Source: Betaproteobacteria bacterium
GTDB lineage: Bacteria > Pseudomonadota > Gammaproteobacteria > Burkholderiales > Burkholderiaceae_E
Reading direction: 5' to 3'
Assembly (NCBI GenBank): GCA_009925965.1
Contig: RFPW01000081.1
Span: 1 to 8,673 of the forward strand
Length of the DNA: 8,673 nt
The notes under the pieces were generated by a model, which did no database searches, had not been told where the DNA came from, and saw only the letters and a list, made by a program, of their open reading frames with translations. Position 1 is the stretch's first letter; each line of letters opens with the position of its first letter. Shown piece by piece: positions 1 through 6,752 of this stretch. Both the position numbers and the translations under genes were made by a program.

Positions 1-1047
1 ATTTTTTCAACCGAGTTCTCGCTCAAGGTGATGGGCGATGTGCAGCAGTGGTTTATTGACCATGCGGTGCGCAATTTTTATTCGGTCTCGATTTCGGGCT
101 ACCACATTGCCGAGGCCGGGGCGAACCCGATCAGCCAGCTGGCGTTCACCCTCGCCAATGGATTCACCTTTGTTGAAGCCTATCTGGCGCGTGGGATGTC
201 GATTGATGCGTTTGCGCCCAACCTGAGCTTCTTTTTCAGCAATGGCATGGACCCGGAGTACACCGTCATGGGACGGGTGGCGCGACGGATCTGGGCAGTG
301 GCAATGCGTGATCGATATGGCGCCAATGATCGCAGTCAAAAATTGAAGTATCACATCCAGACCTCGGGGCGGTCATTACATGCGCAAGAGGTCGACTTTA
401 ACGATATCCGGACCACCCTGCAGGCCCTCATTGCCGTCTATGACAACTGCAATAGCTTGCATACCAATGCCTATGACGAAGCGATCACGACGCCCACCGA
501 GGAGTCCGTGCGCCGTGCGATGGCGATTCAGCTCATCATCAATCGGGAATGGGGTTTAGCGGTCAACGAGAATCCAAACCAGGGCTCTTACATCCTTGAA
601 GAACTGACCGAACTGGTCGAAGAAGCGGTACTCGCTGAGTTCGAGCGTATTGCCGAGCGCGGGGGGGTATTGGGCGCCATGGAGACCGGCTATCAACGTG
701 GCCGGATTCAGGACGAATCCATGCATTACGAGATGCTTAAGCACACCGGTGATTTGCCGATTGTGGGCGTCAATACCTTCCGTAATCCGGGGGGCGATCC
801 AGTCCCTCAGGCGCTCGAGCTCGCCCGCTCGACCGCAGCCGAAAAACAGTCTCAACTGGACCGGGTGCGGGATTTCCAAGGTCGCCACGCCGATGCGGCG
901 CCCGCCATGCTGGAGCGTCTGCAACAAACGGCACTCGCCGGAGACAACGTGTTTTCAGTGTTGATGGACGCGGTACAGTGCTGCTCGCTGGGCCAGATTA
1001 CACAGGCTTTGTTTGCGGTTGGAGGCCAGTATCGGCGTAGCCTCTAG
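1..1047 (+). CDS. icmF: Fused isobutyryl-CoA mutase (IcmF-like), C-terminal part; 5' end outside window
   Basis: An open frame runs from base 1 to a TAG at 1045-1047 (348 residues seen), so this is the end of a longer gene. The product resembles the (beta/alpha)8 mutase domain of adenosylcobalamin-dependent acyl-CoA mutases, which interconvert isobutyryl-CoA and n-butyryl-CoA (or related acyl-CoAs) in the cytoplasm. Seen: the substrate-pocket motif SISGYHIAEAGANP near the start, FAPNLSFFFSNGMD, the Q-T-S-G-R-S-L block, NSLHTNAYDEA, and the family tail CCSLGQITQALFAVGGQYRR. The stretch FSTEFSLKVMGDVQQWF and the ERGGVLGAMETGYQRGRIQ segment fit IcmF better than methylmalonyl-CoA mutase. IcmF proteins are about 1,090 residues, with an N-terminal B12 domain and a MeaI-like GTPase; both would lie upstream. 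The residue that best separates isobutyryl- from methylmalonyl-CoA mutases (Gln versus Arg) should fall about four codons left of base 1, so substrate choice cannot be settled here. The in-frame GTG at 28 is an internal valine, not the start. Confidence 0.88.
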   Translation: MFSTEFSLKVMGDVQQWFIDHAVRNFYSVSISGYHIAEAGANPISQLAFTLANGFTFVEAYLARGMSIDAFAPNLSFFFSNGMDPEYTVMGRVARRIWAVAMRDRYGANDRSQKLKYHIQTSGRSLHAQEVDFNDIRTTLQALIAVYDNCNSLHTNAYDEAITTPTEESVRRAMAIQLIINREWGLAVNENPNQGSYILEELTELVEEAVLAEFERIAERGGVLGAMETGYQRGRIQDESMHYEMLKHTGDLPIVGVNTFRNPGGDPVPQALELARSTAAEKQSQLDRVRDFQGRHADAAPAMLERLQQTALAGDNVFSVLMDAVQCCSLGQITQALFAVGGQYRRSL

Positions 1048-1102
1048 CCGGGTTTCGGTGGATTGTCGGTTGATCTCCGCCTCCGATCGGGCCAAGCGGA
1101 TC

Positions 1103-1115
1103 GCGACGACGTCGC
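1103..1115. other. Small hairpin/palindrome upstream of the ctpA promoter
   Basis: GCGAC-GAC-GTCGC forms a 5-bp stem with a 3-nt loop and contains the perfect 8-bp palindrome CGACGTCG (1107-1114). A second perfect palindrome, CCGATCGG, lies at 1083-1090. Both sit between the icmF stop and the proposed -35 element. They could be a weak 3' structure for icmF, lacking the T-run of a standard intrinsic terminator, or an operator. At this GC content they could also be chance. Confidence 0.2.
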
Positions 1116-1120
1116 ACAGT

Positions 1121-1148
1121 TTGCGTGCGCCCAGCAGGTCCCTATACT
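1121..1148 (+). promoter_or_regulatory. Putative sigma-70 promoter for ctpA
   Basis: TTGCGT (1121-1126) and TATACT (1143-1148) are separated by 16 bp. The -10 matches the consensus at 5 of 6 positions, while the -35 matches only its first three bases. Transcription would be expected to start near 1155, about 22 nt before the preferred ctpA ATG at 1177 and practically at the alternative ATG at 1156. It lies in the 129-bp non-coding gap after icmF, which supports independent transcription of ctpA. This is a pattern match only. Confidence 0.42.
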
Positions 1149-1176
1149 ACGATCTATGCTCCACTTTGGCGTCCCC

Positions 1177-2664
1177 ATGACCCCTTCCCTTAAGAAATTT
1201 GGCCTGGTTGCCGCCGGAGCGGTTGCCGGTGTTTTGGTGTCAGTTGGTTTGAGCGCGGTTGCTCAGCGCGACTCGCGACCCAATAACCTGCCGCTGGATG
1301 AATTACGTCAGTTCTCGGACGTCTTCGGCGCCATCAAGTCGTATTACGTCGAACCGGTTGAAGACAAAAAGCTCATCGAGGAAGCGATTAGCGGCATGGT
1401 CGCAGGCCTTGATCCGCATTCCTCTTATCTCGATGCCGATGCGTTCAAGGAATTACAAGCGGGGACTCAGGGCGAATTCGGCGGCCTTGGGATCGAAGTG
1501 GGTTCCGAGGACGGCTTTGTCAAAGTCGTGTCCCCGATTGAAGATACGCCCGCCGCCCGGGCAGGGATTAAATCGGGCGATCTCATTATCAAGATTGATG
1601 ACAAGTCGACCAAGGGGCTGCAACTCAACGATGCCGTCAAGCTCATGCGCGGTAAGCCCAAGAGCTCGGTGGTGCTGACGGTCCTGCGCAAGGGTGAAGG
1701 GAAGCCGCTGGTCTTTACGCTCGTGCGTGATGTGATCAAGGTGCAATCGGTCCGCAGTAAGGTCTTAGACAACGGTGTGGGTTATCTGCGCATTACGCAG
1801 TTCCAGGAGCACACGGTCGAGAACATGGTCAAGCAGTTGCAGGCCTTGTACAAAGAAGGCCCGCTTAAGTCGCTGATTCTGGACTTGCGCAACGACCCCG
1901 GCGGGGTCCTCCATGGGGCGGTTGGGGTGAGCGCCGCATTCTTGCCGGCGCGCACCTTGGTGGTGTCAACCGACGGGCGAACACAGGATGCCCAGCGCAA
2001 GTATCTGGCCGATCCGGCCGACTATCTGCGTGGCCGTGGCGAAGATGTCTTGGGCAAATTGCCGGCCGGGGTCAAGACCGTGCCAATGGTCGTACTGGTG
2101 AACGGGGGTTCTGCCTCGGCCAGTGAAATTGTCGCGGGTGCGCTGCAGGACCACAAGCGGGCCCAGGTACTGGGGACCCAGACCTTCGGGAAGGGCTCGG
2201 TTCAGACCATCCTGCCCCTGGGTAACAGCGCGGCCGTCAAGCTGACGACGGCGCGCTACTTCACCCCGAGTGGCCGCTCGATTCAAGCCAAAGGCGTGAC
2301 CCCGGACTGGATCGTTGAAGAAACGGCCGATGGTGAGAGCAACGTCGGGCGGATGCGCGAGAGCGATCTGCGTCGCCACCTCTCGAACCCGAAAGAGTCC
2401 GAGGACGCGGATCCGGTTCAAGAGAAGGTGCTCGAGCGGGCGGTGGAACGTGGGGGCGTGAAGGGCGCAGAGAAGGTGATCGCGAATCAGGCTGAGCGCA
2501 AGCCGGTTGAATTTGGCTCTGCCGAGGACTTTCAACTCCAGCAGGCCTTGAATCTGTTGCGGGGCCAGCCGGTTCAGACCCTCAAAAAAGACGAAGTCGC
2601 GGGCGCCGAATCGACGAAGGTCTCGGCTAAAGTACCCAGCAAGGTGGGGGCGCCTGCCAACTGA
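1177..2664 (+). CDS. ctpA: Carboxy-terminal processing protease CtpA (S41 family, PDZ domain)
   Basis: A 495-residue periplasmic serine protease that trims or degrades envelope proteins from their C-termini. Order: a signal or anchor segment with a KK n-region and a hydrophobic core ending at A-V-A (about residues 1-29); an N-terminal helical region with the YYVEPVEDKKLIEEAI block; a PDZ domain (about 98-182, GGLGIEV carboxylate-binding loop); then the S41 catalytic core. The catalytic Ser314 lies in GGSASASEI and Lys339 in TFGKGSVQ. Their 25-residue spacing equals that of E. coli Tsp Ser430/Lys455, and Gln343 sits four residues after the lysine, as in CtpB-type triads. The Ser/Lys-rich tail after about residue 440 is poorly conserved and probably flexible. 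I chose the ATG at 1177 because the signal peptide begins cleanly there. An ATG at 1156 and a TTG at 1063 are in frame upstream, but no convincing Shine-Dalgarno marks any of them. The gene is complete and apparently functional. Confidence 0.93.
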   Translation: MTPSLKKFGLVAAGAVAGVLVSVGLSAVAQRDSRPNNLPLDELRQFSDVFGAIKSYYVEPVEDKKLIEEAISGMVAGLDPHSSYLDADAFKELQAGTQGEFGGLGIEVGSEDGFVKVVSPIEDTPAARAGIKSGDLIIKIDDKSTKGLQLNDAVKLMRGKPKSSVVLTVLRKGEGKPLVFTLVRDVIKVQSVRSKVLDNGVGYLRITQFQEHTVENMVKQLQALYKEGPLKSLILDLRNDPGGVLHGAVGVSAAFLPARTLVVSTDGRTQDAQRKYLADPADYLRGRGEDVLGKLPAGVKTVPMVVLVNGGSASASEIVAGALQDHKRAQVLGTQTFGKGSVQTILPLGNSAAVKLTTARYFTPSGRSIQAKGVTPDWIVEETADGESNVGRMRESDLRRHLSNPKESEDADPVQEKVLERAVERGGVKGAEKVIANQAERKPVEFGSAEDFQLQQALNLLRGQPVQTLKKDEVAGAESTKVSAKVPSKVGAPAN

Positions 2665-2676
2665 GAGGTCCCTTGA

Positions 2677-2698
2677 GGGTTCGGCTGGCCCCGAGCCC
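2677..2698 (+). other. GC-rich stem-loop between ctpA and corA
   Basis: GGGTTCGG (2677-2684) pairs with CCGAGCCC (2691-2698) over 8 bp, with one G-T wobble and a 6-nt loop CTGGCC. It lies 13 bp after the ctpA stop. No T-run follows, so it is not a textbook intrinsic terminator. It could protect the 3' end of the ctpA transcript, attenuate read-through into corA, or have no role. Confidence 0.35.
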
Positions 2699-2715
2699 CT
2701 ATCGCTTGGGCAATA

Positions 2716-3735
2716 ATGCCGCCCATGGTGAATTGGTTTGAAATCATCGATGGGCGGTTGTCTCAGGGCAAGGCCGACGTTCTTGCGCCACTGAAGGCCC
2801 CTGTTGCGGACTCCCTGACGGCCCCCCTGACGTCCCCAATGACGGCTCGTCCGGTATGGGTCGACTTTGTGGCGCCGACTCAGGCCGAGCGGCGCTGGGC
2901 GCGGGACACATTCGATATGGTCCTGCCCGACGAAGAAGATTTTGGCGACATTGAGGTCAGCGCCCGCGTCTTTGTCGATGCGCGTGGAGCCTTGCAACTC
3001 CATTCCAATTTTCTGCTTGATTCGGACGAAGGCCGTCGCAGCATCACGGTAGGCTTTGTGTTGCGCGACGGCATTTTGTTCAGTGTGCGCAGCCACGACC
3101 TGCCCGTCTTTCGGCTCTTGCGCCTGCGCGCACGTAACCAACCCGGTGCCCTGCTCGATGCCCTCGACGTCTTGCTCGATCTGTACGCGACGGATGCGGA
3201 GTATGCGGCCGATGCACTCGAAGAACTCTACGAGGACCTCGAGACGACCAGCCATCGCGTGCTCGCCGCGGGGGGTCTGACGGATGCCGGCGCTGCCGAG
3301 GTGCTCGCGCGGGTTGCCAAGCATGAGGATCTGAACGGGCGGATCCGGCGCAACATGATGGATACTCGGCGCTCGCTGTCGTTCCTGCTGCGTCAGCGCG
3401 TGTTGTCGGGCCATCATCTGGAGGAGGCACAACACATTCTGCGTGATATCGATTCGCTCGATAGTCACACTGCATTTTTGTTCGACAAGACCAATTTCTT
3501 GATGGATGCCACGGTGGGCTTCATCAGCATTAATCAGAACAAGATCGTCAAGCTGTTCTCGGTGGCCTCGGTTGCTTTACTGCCGCCCACCTTGATTGCC
3601 AGTGTTTACGGCATGAACTTCGTCCACATGCCGGAACTGAACTGGGTGTTTGGATATCCGATGGCGATCGGTTTGATGCTGATTTCGGTCGGGGTGCCAA
3701 TCTGGCTTTTCCGGCGTCGCGGCTGGTTGGGATGA
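2716..3735 (+). CDS. corA: CorA-family magnesium/cobalt transport protein
   Basis: A 339-residue inner-membrane divalent-cation channel of the CorA family, usually a homopentamer importing Mg2+ (also Co2+ or Ni2+). Seen: an alpha/beta cytoplasmic N-terminal domain (PVWVDFVAPT, LPDEEDFGDIE, FVLRDGILFSVR), a long helical region (DVLLDLYATDAEYAADALEELYEDLE, residues about 153-178; DLNGRIRRNMMDTRRS), the conserved FLMDATVGFISINQNKI segment entering TM1, the signature GMN at 299-301 after TM1, the MPEL periplasmic loop, TM2, and a basic RRR tail. The family usually begins M-(I/V)-N-x-F, so the in-frame ATG at 2725 (MVNWF) is a credible alternative start; neither site has a strong Shine-Dalgarno. 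A degenerate Leu/Thr/Pro repeat (2815-2850) lengthens the region before PVWVDF. The stop overlaps the next start as ATGA (3732-3735), implying translational coupling. All key residues are present. Confidence 0.93.
   Translation: MPPMVNWFEIIDGRLSQGKADVLAPLKAPVADSLTAPLTSPMTARPVWVDFVAPTQAERRWARDTFDMVLPDEEDFGDIEVSARVFVDARGALQLHSNFLLDSDEGRRSITVGFVLRDGILFSVRSHDLPVFRLLRLRARNQPGALLDALDVLLDLYATDAEYAADALEELYEDLETTSHRVLAAGGLTDAGAAEVLARVAKHEDLNGRIRRNMMDTRRSLSFLLRQRVLSGHHLEEAQHILRDIDSLDSHTAFLFDKTNFLMDATVGFISINQNKIVKLFSVASVALLPPTLIASVYGMNFVHMPELNWVFGYPMAIGLMLISVGVPIWLFRRRGWLG
2815..2850 (+). repeat. Degenerate 12-bp tandem repeat inside corA
   Basis: Three 12-bp units, at 2815-2826, 2827-2838 and 2839-2850, share the pattern (C/A)TGACG followed by a C-rich half. 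Units 1 and 2 match at 10 of 12 positions, and units 1 and 3 at 8 of 12. In frame they encode LTAP-LTSP-MTAR, lengthening a variable loop just before the conserved PVWVDF strand of CorA. This looks like an old in-frame expansion with no obvious function. Confidence 0.5.
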
Positions 3736-4508
3736 ATGATCAGGAGTTGCTGCGCTACTCGCGTCATCTGTTGCTCGCGGAGATTGGTATCGAGGGCCAG
3801 GCCCGCATTCGAGGCGCAACGGTCTTGGTGGTCGGCGCGGGTGGCCTCGGATCGCCGGCCGCGTTGTATCTGGTGTCGGCCGGGGTGGGGCGTGTTGTTC
3901 TGGCCGATGGGGATCGGGTCGATCTGAGCAATCTGCAGCGGCAGATTCTTCATCGGGAGACGGCCGTCGGCCGGCTCAAGGTCGAGTCGGGACGCGAAAC
4001 GCTGGCGGCCTTGAATTCCGAGTCGGTGGTGGATGCGATCGGCGTTCGACTGGAGGGCCTCACTCTGGACTCCGCCGTGGCGCGGGCGGATGTCATTTTG
4101 GATTGTAGTGATAATTTTGCGACCCGACATGCGATCAATCGGGCGTGTGTGAGGCTGTGCAAGCCCCTGGTTTCGGGGGCTGCCGTGCGGTTTGATGGGC
4201 AGTTGGTCGTGTTTGATTCGCGCGACCCCGATTCCCCCTGCTATGAGTGCCTCTTCCCGCAAGCGTCTGAGTTGGAAGAGGTCCGTTGCGCTGAATTGGG
4301 CGTGTTTGCGCCTCTGACAGGAATTATTGGAACCATGCAGGCGGCCGAAGCACTCAAATTGATCGGGGGATTTGGCCAGAGCTTGACGGGTGAACTCCTT
4401 CTGTTGGACGCTCGCGATCTCGCCGTTCAACGCATCCGCATACCGCGCGATCCCGAGTGTCTGGTCTGTGGTAAGAACCCCCCGGTCGGCACGACAACTC
4501 TGACGTGA
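3732..4508 (+). CDS. moeB: HesA/MoeB/ThiF-family sulfur-carrier adenylyltransferase
   Basis: A 258-residue cytoplasmic E1-like enzyme that uses ATP to adenylate the C-terminal Gly-Gly of a small sulfur carrier. The carrier is MoaD in molybdopterin synthesis for MoeB, or ThiS in thiamine synthesis for ThiF. Seen: the N-terminal RYSRHLLL block with Arg11; the ATP-binding loop GAGGLGS (35-41); D-x-V-D-L-S-N-L-Q-R-Q (61-71); Lys83 in GRLK; DCSDN with the Mg-binding-type Asp127; two zinc-binding Cys pairs, C170/C173 (CYEC) and C243/C246 (CLVC); and Cys186 just before GVFAPLTGIIG, at the position of the conserved active-loop cysteine. The length fits single-domain MoeB/ThiF; there is no C-terminal rhodanese domain. 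No MoaD, ThiS or ThiG lies nearby, so the partner is open. I give moeB because this gene is, from memory, a common ctpA neighbour in betaproteobacteria. The ATG overlaps the corA stop (ATGA). Confidence 0.85.
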   Translation: MNDQELLRYSRHLLLAEIGIEGQARIRGATVLVVGAGGLGSPAALYLVSAGVGRVVLADGDRVDLSNLQRQILHRETAVGRLKVESGRETLAALNSESVVDAIGVRLEGLTLDSAVARADVILDCSDNFATRHAINRACVRLCKPLVSGAAVRFDGQLVVFDSRDPDSPCYECLFPQASELEEVRCAELGVFAPLTGIIGTMQAAEALKLIGGFGQSLTGELLLLDARDLAVQRIRIPRDPECLVCGKNPPVGTTTLT

Positions 4509-5152
4509 ACGCTGACACCCTATTCCAAACCAACACGCCTGGCATGGTCATCCGTGCCCTCGTGAATCGCTGCGCACGGATCACCTGGCTTGGCGTGGTG
4601 ACGGTCCTCTGCGTGGGGAGCTTCTTTGGCTTGGCTGGGGGCGCCCTCGCCCGCCCATTCGATACGATCGATGATCGTCGGGATGCCCGCTTGATGTTGG
4701 GCGGGTATGACCCCATTTCGTATTACCGGCAGGCGCGACCAACGCTTGGCCGGCCAGAAATCCGGGTCGAGCTCGATGGGGTGGTCTATCGGTTTGCTTC
4801 TGAGGCGGCCCGCACCGAATTTCAGCGCGACCCGGCGCGATGGCTCCCCGCTTTTGGTGGGCATTGTGCGTATGGCATGGTGCATGCGCTACCGATCCAC
4901 GCGCGCGCCGACATATTTGAAATTCTCGACGGCCGCCTGTATCTGTTTGCCAGTGAGCGCTCGCGCGCTTGGTTTTTGATGGAGCGCGAACTCAACCTTC
5001 AACTAGCCAGCCGGTGGTGGCGTGACGAAGTGGCGGGGTCGATTGTGGTTTTGCAGCGGGCCTTTCGGACCGTTGTTCCGGTACCCAACCGGCGTGACCC
5101 TGAGGATCTGGAGCGCGATTACCGCGATCGACTCCATACCGGGCGACTCTAA
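4505..5152 (+). CDS. Exported YHS-domain-containing protein of unknown function
   Basis: A 215-residue protein (202 if it starts at the ATG at 4544). An N-terminal basic stretch (R17, R22, R25) is followed by a hydrophobic core (about 27-46) and A-L-A at 47-49, a plausible signal-peptidase site, so it is probably periplasmic or anchored. The middle resembles small YHS-domain proteins: GGYDPISYYRQARP (66-79), LDGVVYRFASEAARTEFQRDP (about 90-110), YHS-core-like AFGGHCAYGM (116-125), then DGRLYLFASERSRAWF (142-157). The HCAY element aligns with the GYCAY block of related secreted YHS proteins. YHS domains are often tied to metal handling, but no ligand can be named here. The C-terminal 40 residues are charged and unrecognised. 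The GTG start overlaps the moeB-like stop as GTGA (4505-4508), which supports the longer form by coupling. The ATG at 4544 gives a more typical signal-peptide length. Neither has a clear Shine-Dalgarno. Confidence 0.72.
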   Translation: MNADTLFQTNTPGMVIRALVNRCARITWLGVVTVLCVGSFFGLAGGALARPFDTIDDRRDARLMLGGYDPISYYRQARPTLGRPEIRVELDGVVYRFASEAARTEFQRDPARWLPAFGGHCAYGMVHALPIHARADIFEILDGRLYLFASERSRAWFLMERELNLQLASRWWRDEVAGSIVVLQRAFRTVVPVPNRRDPEDLERDYRDRLHTGRL

Positions 5153-5166
5153 ACCTGGAATCAGAG

Positions 5167-5859
5167 CTAGCGCCGCAGCGCCAGGCGTGTCAGGTGGTGG
5201 CTCGAGCGGACTTGTGCGCCCACCCGTCGGCCGGGGCCTGCGAGCCAGCGCGGGCGCAGCCCCGCGCGGCGATGAAATCCATGGATCAGGACGGTGCGTA
5301 AGCCCAATGCTCGCGCGGCAACCAGATTGGAGAGGGAGTCTTCGACCAGAACGCAGCGCGCGGGCTCGAGCCGGTGTCGGGCCAACACGGCGCGTAGCAT
5401 GCGCCGCGAGGGTTTGGGGCGAAGGTGCCCGGCAATCCGCATGGATTCGATCGGGATCAGGTGGTCGATCGAGCGATGAATCCCCAGCCGTGTCAGCACT
5501 TCGACCGCGTAATGGTGCGGGGCATTGGTTAAAACGATTTTTCGCCCAGGCAGTCGGCGCAGAGCCTGAATCAGCCGGACATCACGCTCGACGAGGGGGC
5601 CCAGTTCGGCCATTGGATGCGTCGCCCGTAAAAAACGGCCTGGCTCGACCTGATGACGTTGAATCAGACCGAGAAGGGTTGCGCCGTAGCGCAGCCAGTA
5701 TTCCCGCCTCAATGCATCGGCCCGGGCGCTGTCAATTTGGAGTTCTTGCGCCACGAAGTCCGTCATGCGCTGGTTGATGCGGGGGATGATCCTGGAGATC
5801 GCATCGTGGAGCGTGTCATCCAGGTCGAGTAGCCAGACTGGATTCAAAGCGATTTTCAA
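5167..5859 (-). CDS. HAD-superfamily hydrolase, pyrimidine 5'-nucleotidase-like
   Basis: A 230-residue cytoplasmic phosphatase of the haloacid dehalogenase superfamily. Motif I is DLDDTL with nucleophile Asp12 and acid/base Asp14; motif II is LTN (Thr111); motif III is Lys149 in LRPKP; motif IV is VEDSLSNL (Glu173/Asp174). A helical cap lies between motifs I and II (about 18-100). The LHDA, YWLRYGATLLGL and GRKIVLTNAPHHYA stretches fit the group annotated as pyrimidine 5'-nucleotidases (YjjG/SDT1-like), which remove phosphate from UMP, CMP or damaged nucleotides. The true substrate is not shown by sequence. The C-terminal 40 residues are Arg-rich. The reading frame has no ATG before motif I. 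TTG at 5859 is the best start; a second TTG at 5847 is the alternative. AAGGG lies just upstream of the first but very close. It follows argB by 13 bp on the same strand and is probably its operon partner. Confidence 0.85.
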   Translation of the reverse strand: MKIALNPVWLLDLDDTLHDAISRIIPRINQRMTDFVAQELQIDSARADALRREYWLRYGATLLGLIQRHQVEPGRFLRATHPMAELGPLVERDVRLIQALRRLPGRKIVLTNAPHHYAVEVLTRLGIHRSIDHLIPIESMRIAGHLRPKPSRRMLRAVLARHRLEPARCVLVEDSLSNLVAARALGLRTVLIHGFHRRAGLRPRWLAGPGRRVGAQVRSSHHLTRLALRR

Positions 5860-5872
5860 GCCCTTGTGAGGG

Positions 5873-6740
5873 TCAGTAACTTCGGATCATGGTCCCGACA
5901 CCCTCACTGGTGAGGATCTCGAGCAGCACGCAATGATCGACCCGGCCGTCGATGATATGGACCGAATGCACCCCCGCCCGCGCGGCATCGAGTGCTGACT
6001 TGGGCAACATGCCCCCGGAGATGGTTCCGTCGGCGAAGAGTTCGTCGATGCGTTTCGAGGTCAGCCCCGTCAATAGCCGCCCTTCCTTATCGAGCACGCC
6101 TGGCGTGTTGGTCAGGAGAACGAGTTTCTCGGCCTTGAGGACTTCGGCTATTTTGCCAGCGACCACATCGGCATTGATGTTGTAGGTTTCCCCTGCCGAT
6201 CCCATCCCAATGGGTGCGATGACCGGAATAAAGCCCGCGCCGGACGAGTAGCGGATCAATCGATTCGATTTCGCCAACCTGCCCGATATCGATTTCTTCG
6301 CCGGGGTGGTCGCGCGAAGCCAGGGTCAGTTTGCGCGCGCGAATCAGGCCGCCATCCTGCCCGGTCAGCCCCACCGCTTTGCCGCCCGCCGCATTGATCA
6401 GTTCAACGATCTGTTTGTTGACCTGGCCCGCCAGGACCATCTCGACGATGTCCATTGTCTCTGCGTCGGTGACCCGCATCCCCTGAACAAACTCGCCTTT
6501 CTTCCCGACCCGAGCCAGCAACTGCTCAATCTGCGGACCACCGCCGTGCACCACCACGGGATTCAGACCGACGAGTTTGAGCAGCACCACATCATGAGCA
6601 AAGCTGCGCTGCAGGCGCTCCTCGGTCATCGCATTGCCACCATATTTGATGACGATCGTGCGGCCATGAAAGCGTCGGATGTAGGGCAACGCCTCCGCAA
6701 GGACCTCGGCTTTGACGTTGGGCGGGGGAGAGACACTCAT
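5873..6740 (-). pseudogene. argB: Acetylglutamate kinase (ArgB), frameshifted and probably broken
   Basis: ArgB phosphorylates N-acetyl-L-glutamate, the second step of arginine synthesis. The 5' part (ATG at 6740) reads the family N-terminus: IKYGGNAM with Lys32, HGGGPQIEQLL (65-75), QGMRVTDAETM, AVGLTGQDGGLIRARK (122-137), DIGQVGEIESIDP (151-163). From about 6243 the family sequence continues one frame over (GAGFIPVIAPIGMG, YNINADVVAGKIAEVLKAEK, LLTNTPGVLD, GTISGGMLPK, VHIIDGRV) to a TGA at 5873. The original frame runs on without similarity and stops at 6087. Only 19 nt separate the Pro codon of IDP from the Phe codon of FIPVI; related proteins have about 10 codons there, so an 11-nt deletion fits. 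PKSALDAA also lacks two residues expected after the lysine. Restoring both gives about 294 residues, a normal length. Neighbours are 12 bp (hslU) and 13 bp (HAD gene) away. It could be an assembly artefact. Confidence 0.85.
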
Positions 6741-6752
6741 GGTTGGTTCGGC

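Noticed and set aside
2677..2698. Intrinsic terminator after ctpA
   Set aside because: The stem-loop is reasonable but no T-run follows, so I list it only as a structure.
1966..3468. Open frame of 500 codons on the minus strand across ctpA and corA
   Set aside because: It lies antisense to two well-supported genes, its translation is Arg/Gln/His-rich with no recognisable motif, and it spans an intergenic gap. Long antisense frames are expected in GC-rich DNA.
3606..4430. 274-codon minus-strand open frame opposite the moeB-like gene
   Set aside because: Low-complexity basic translation with no family match; it is the shadow of the intact adenylyltransferase frame.
5022..5777. 251-codon plus-strand open frame overlapping the YHS gene end and the HAD gene
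   Set aside because: Its translation is rich in Gly, Arg, Ser and Ala without domains, and the opposite strand holds all four HAD motifs.
6230..6256. Programmed ribosomal frameshifting in argB
   Set aside because: There is no classical slippery heptamer or clear +1 shift signal at the junction. The missing four codons relative to the family fit a deletion better, and argB is not known to use recoding.
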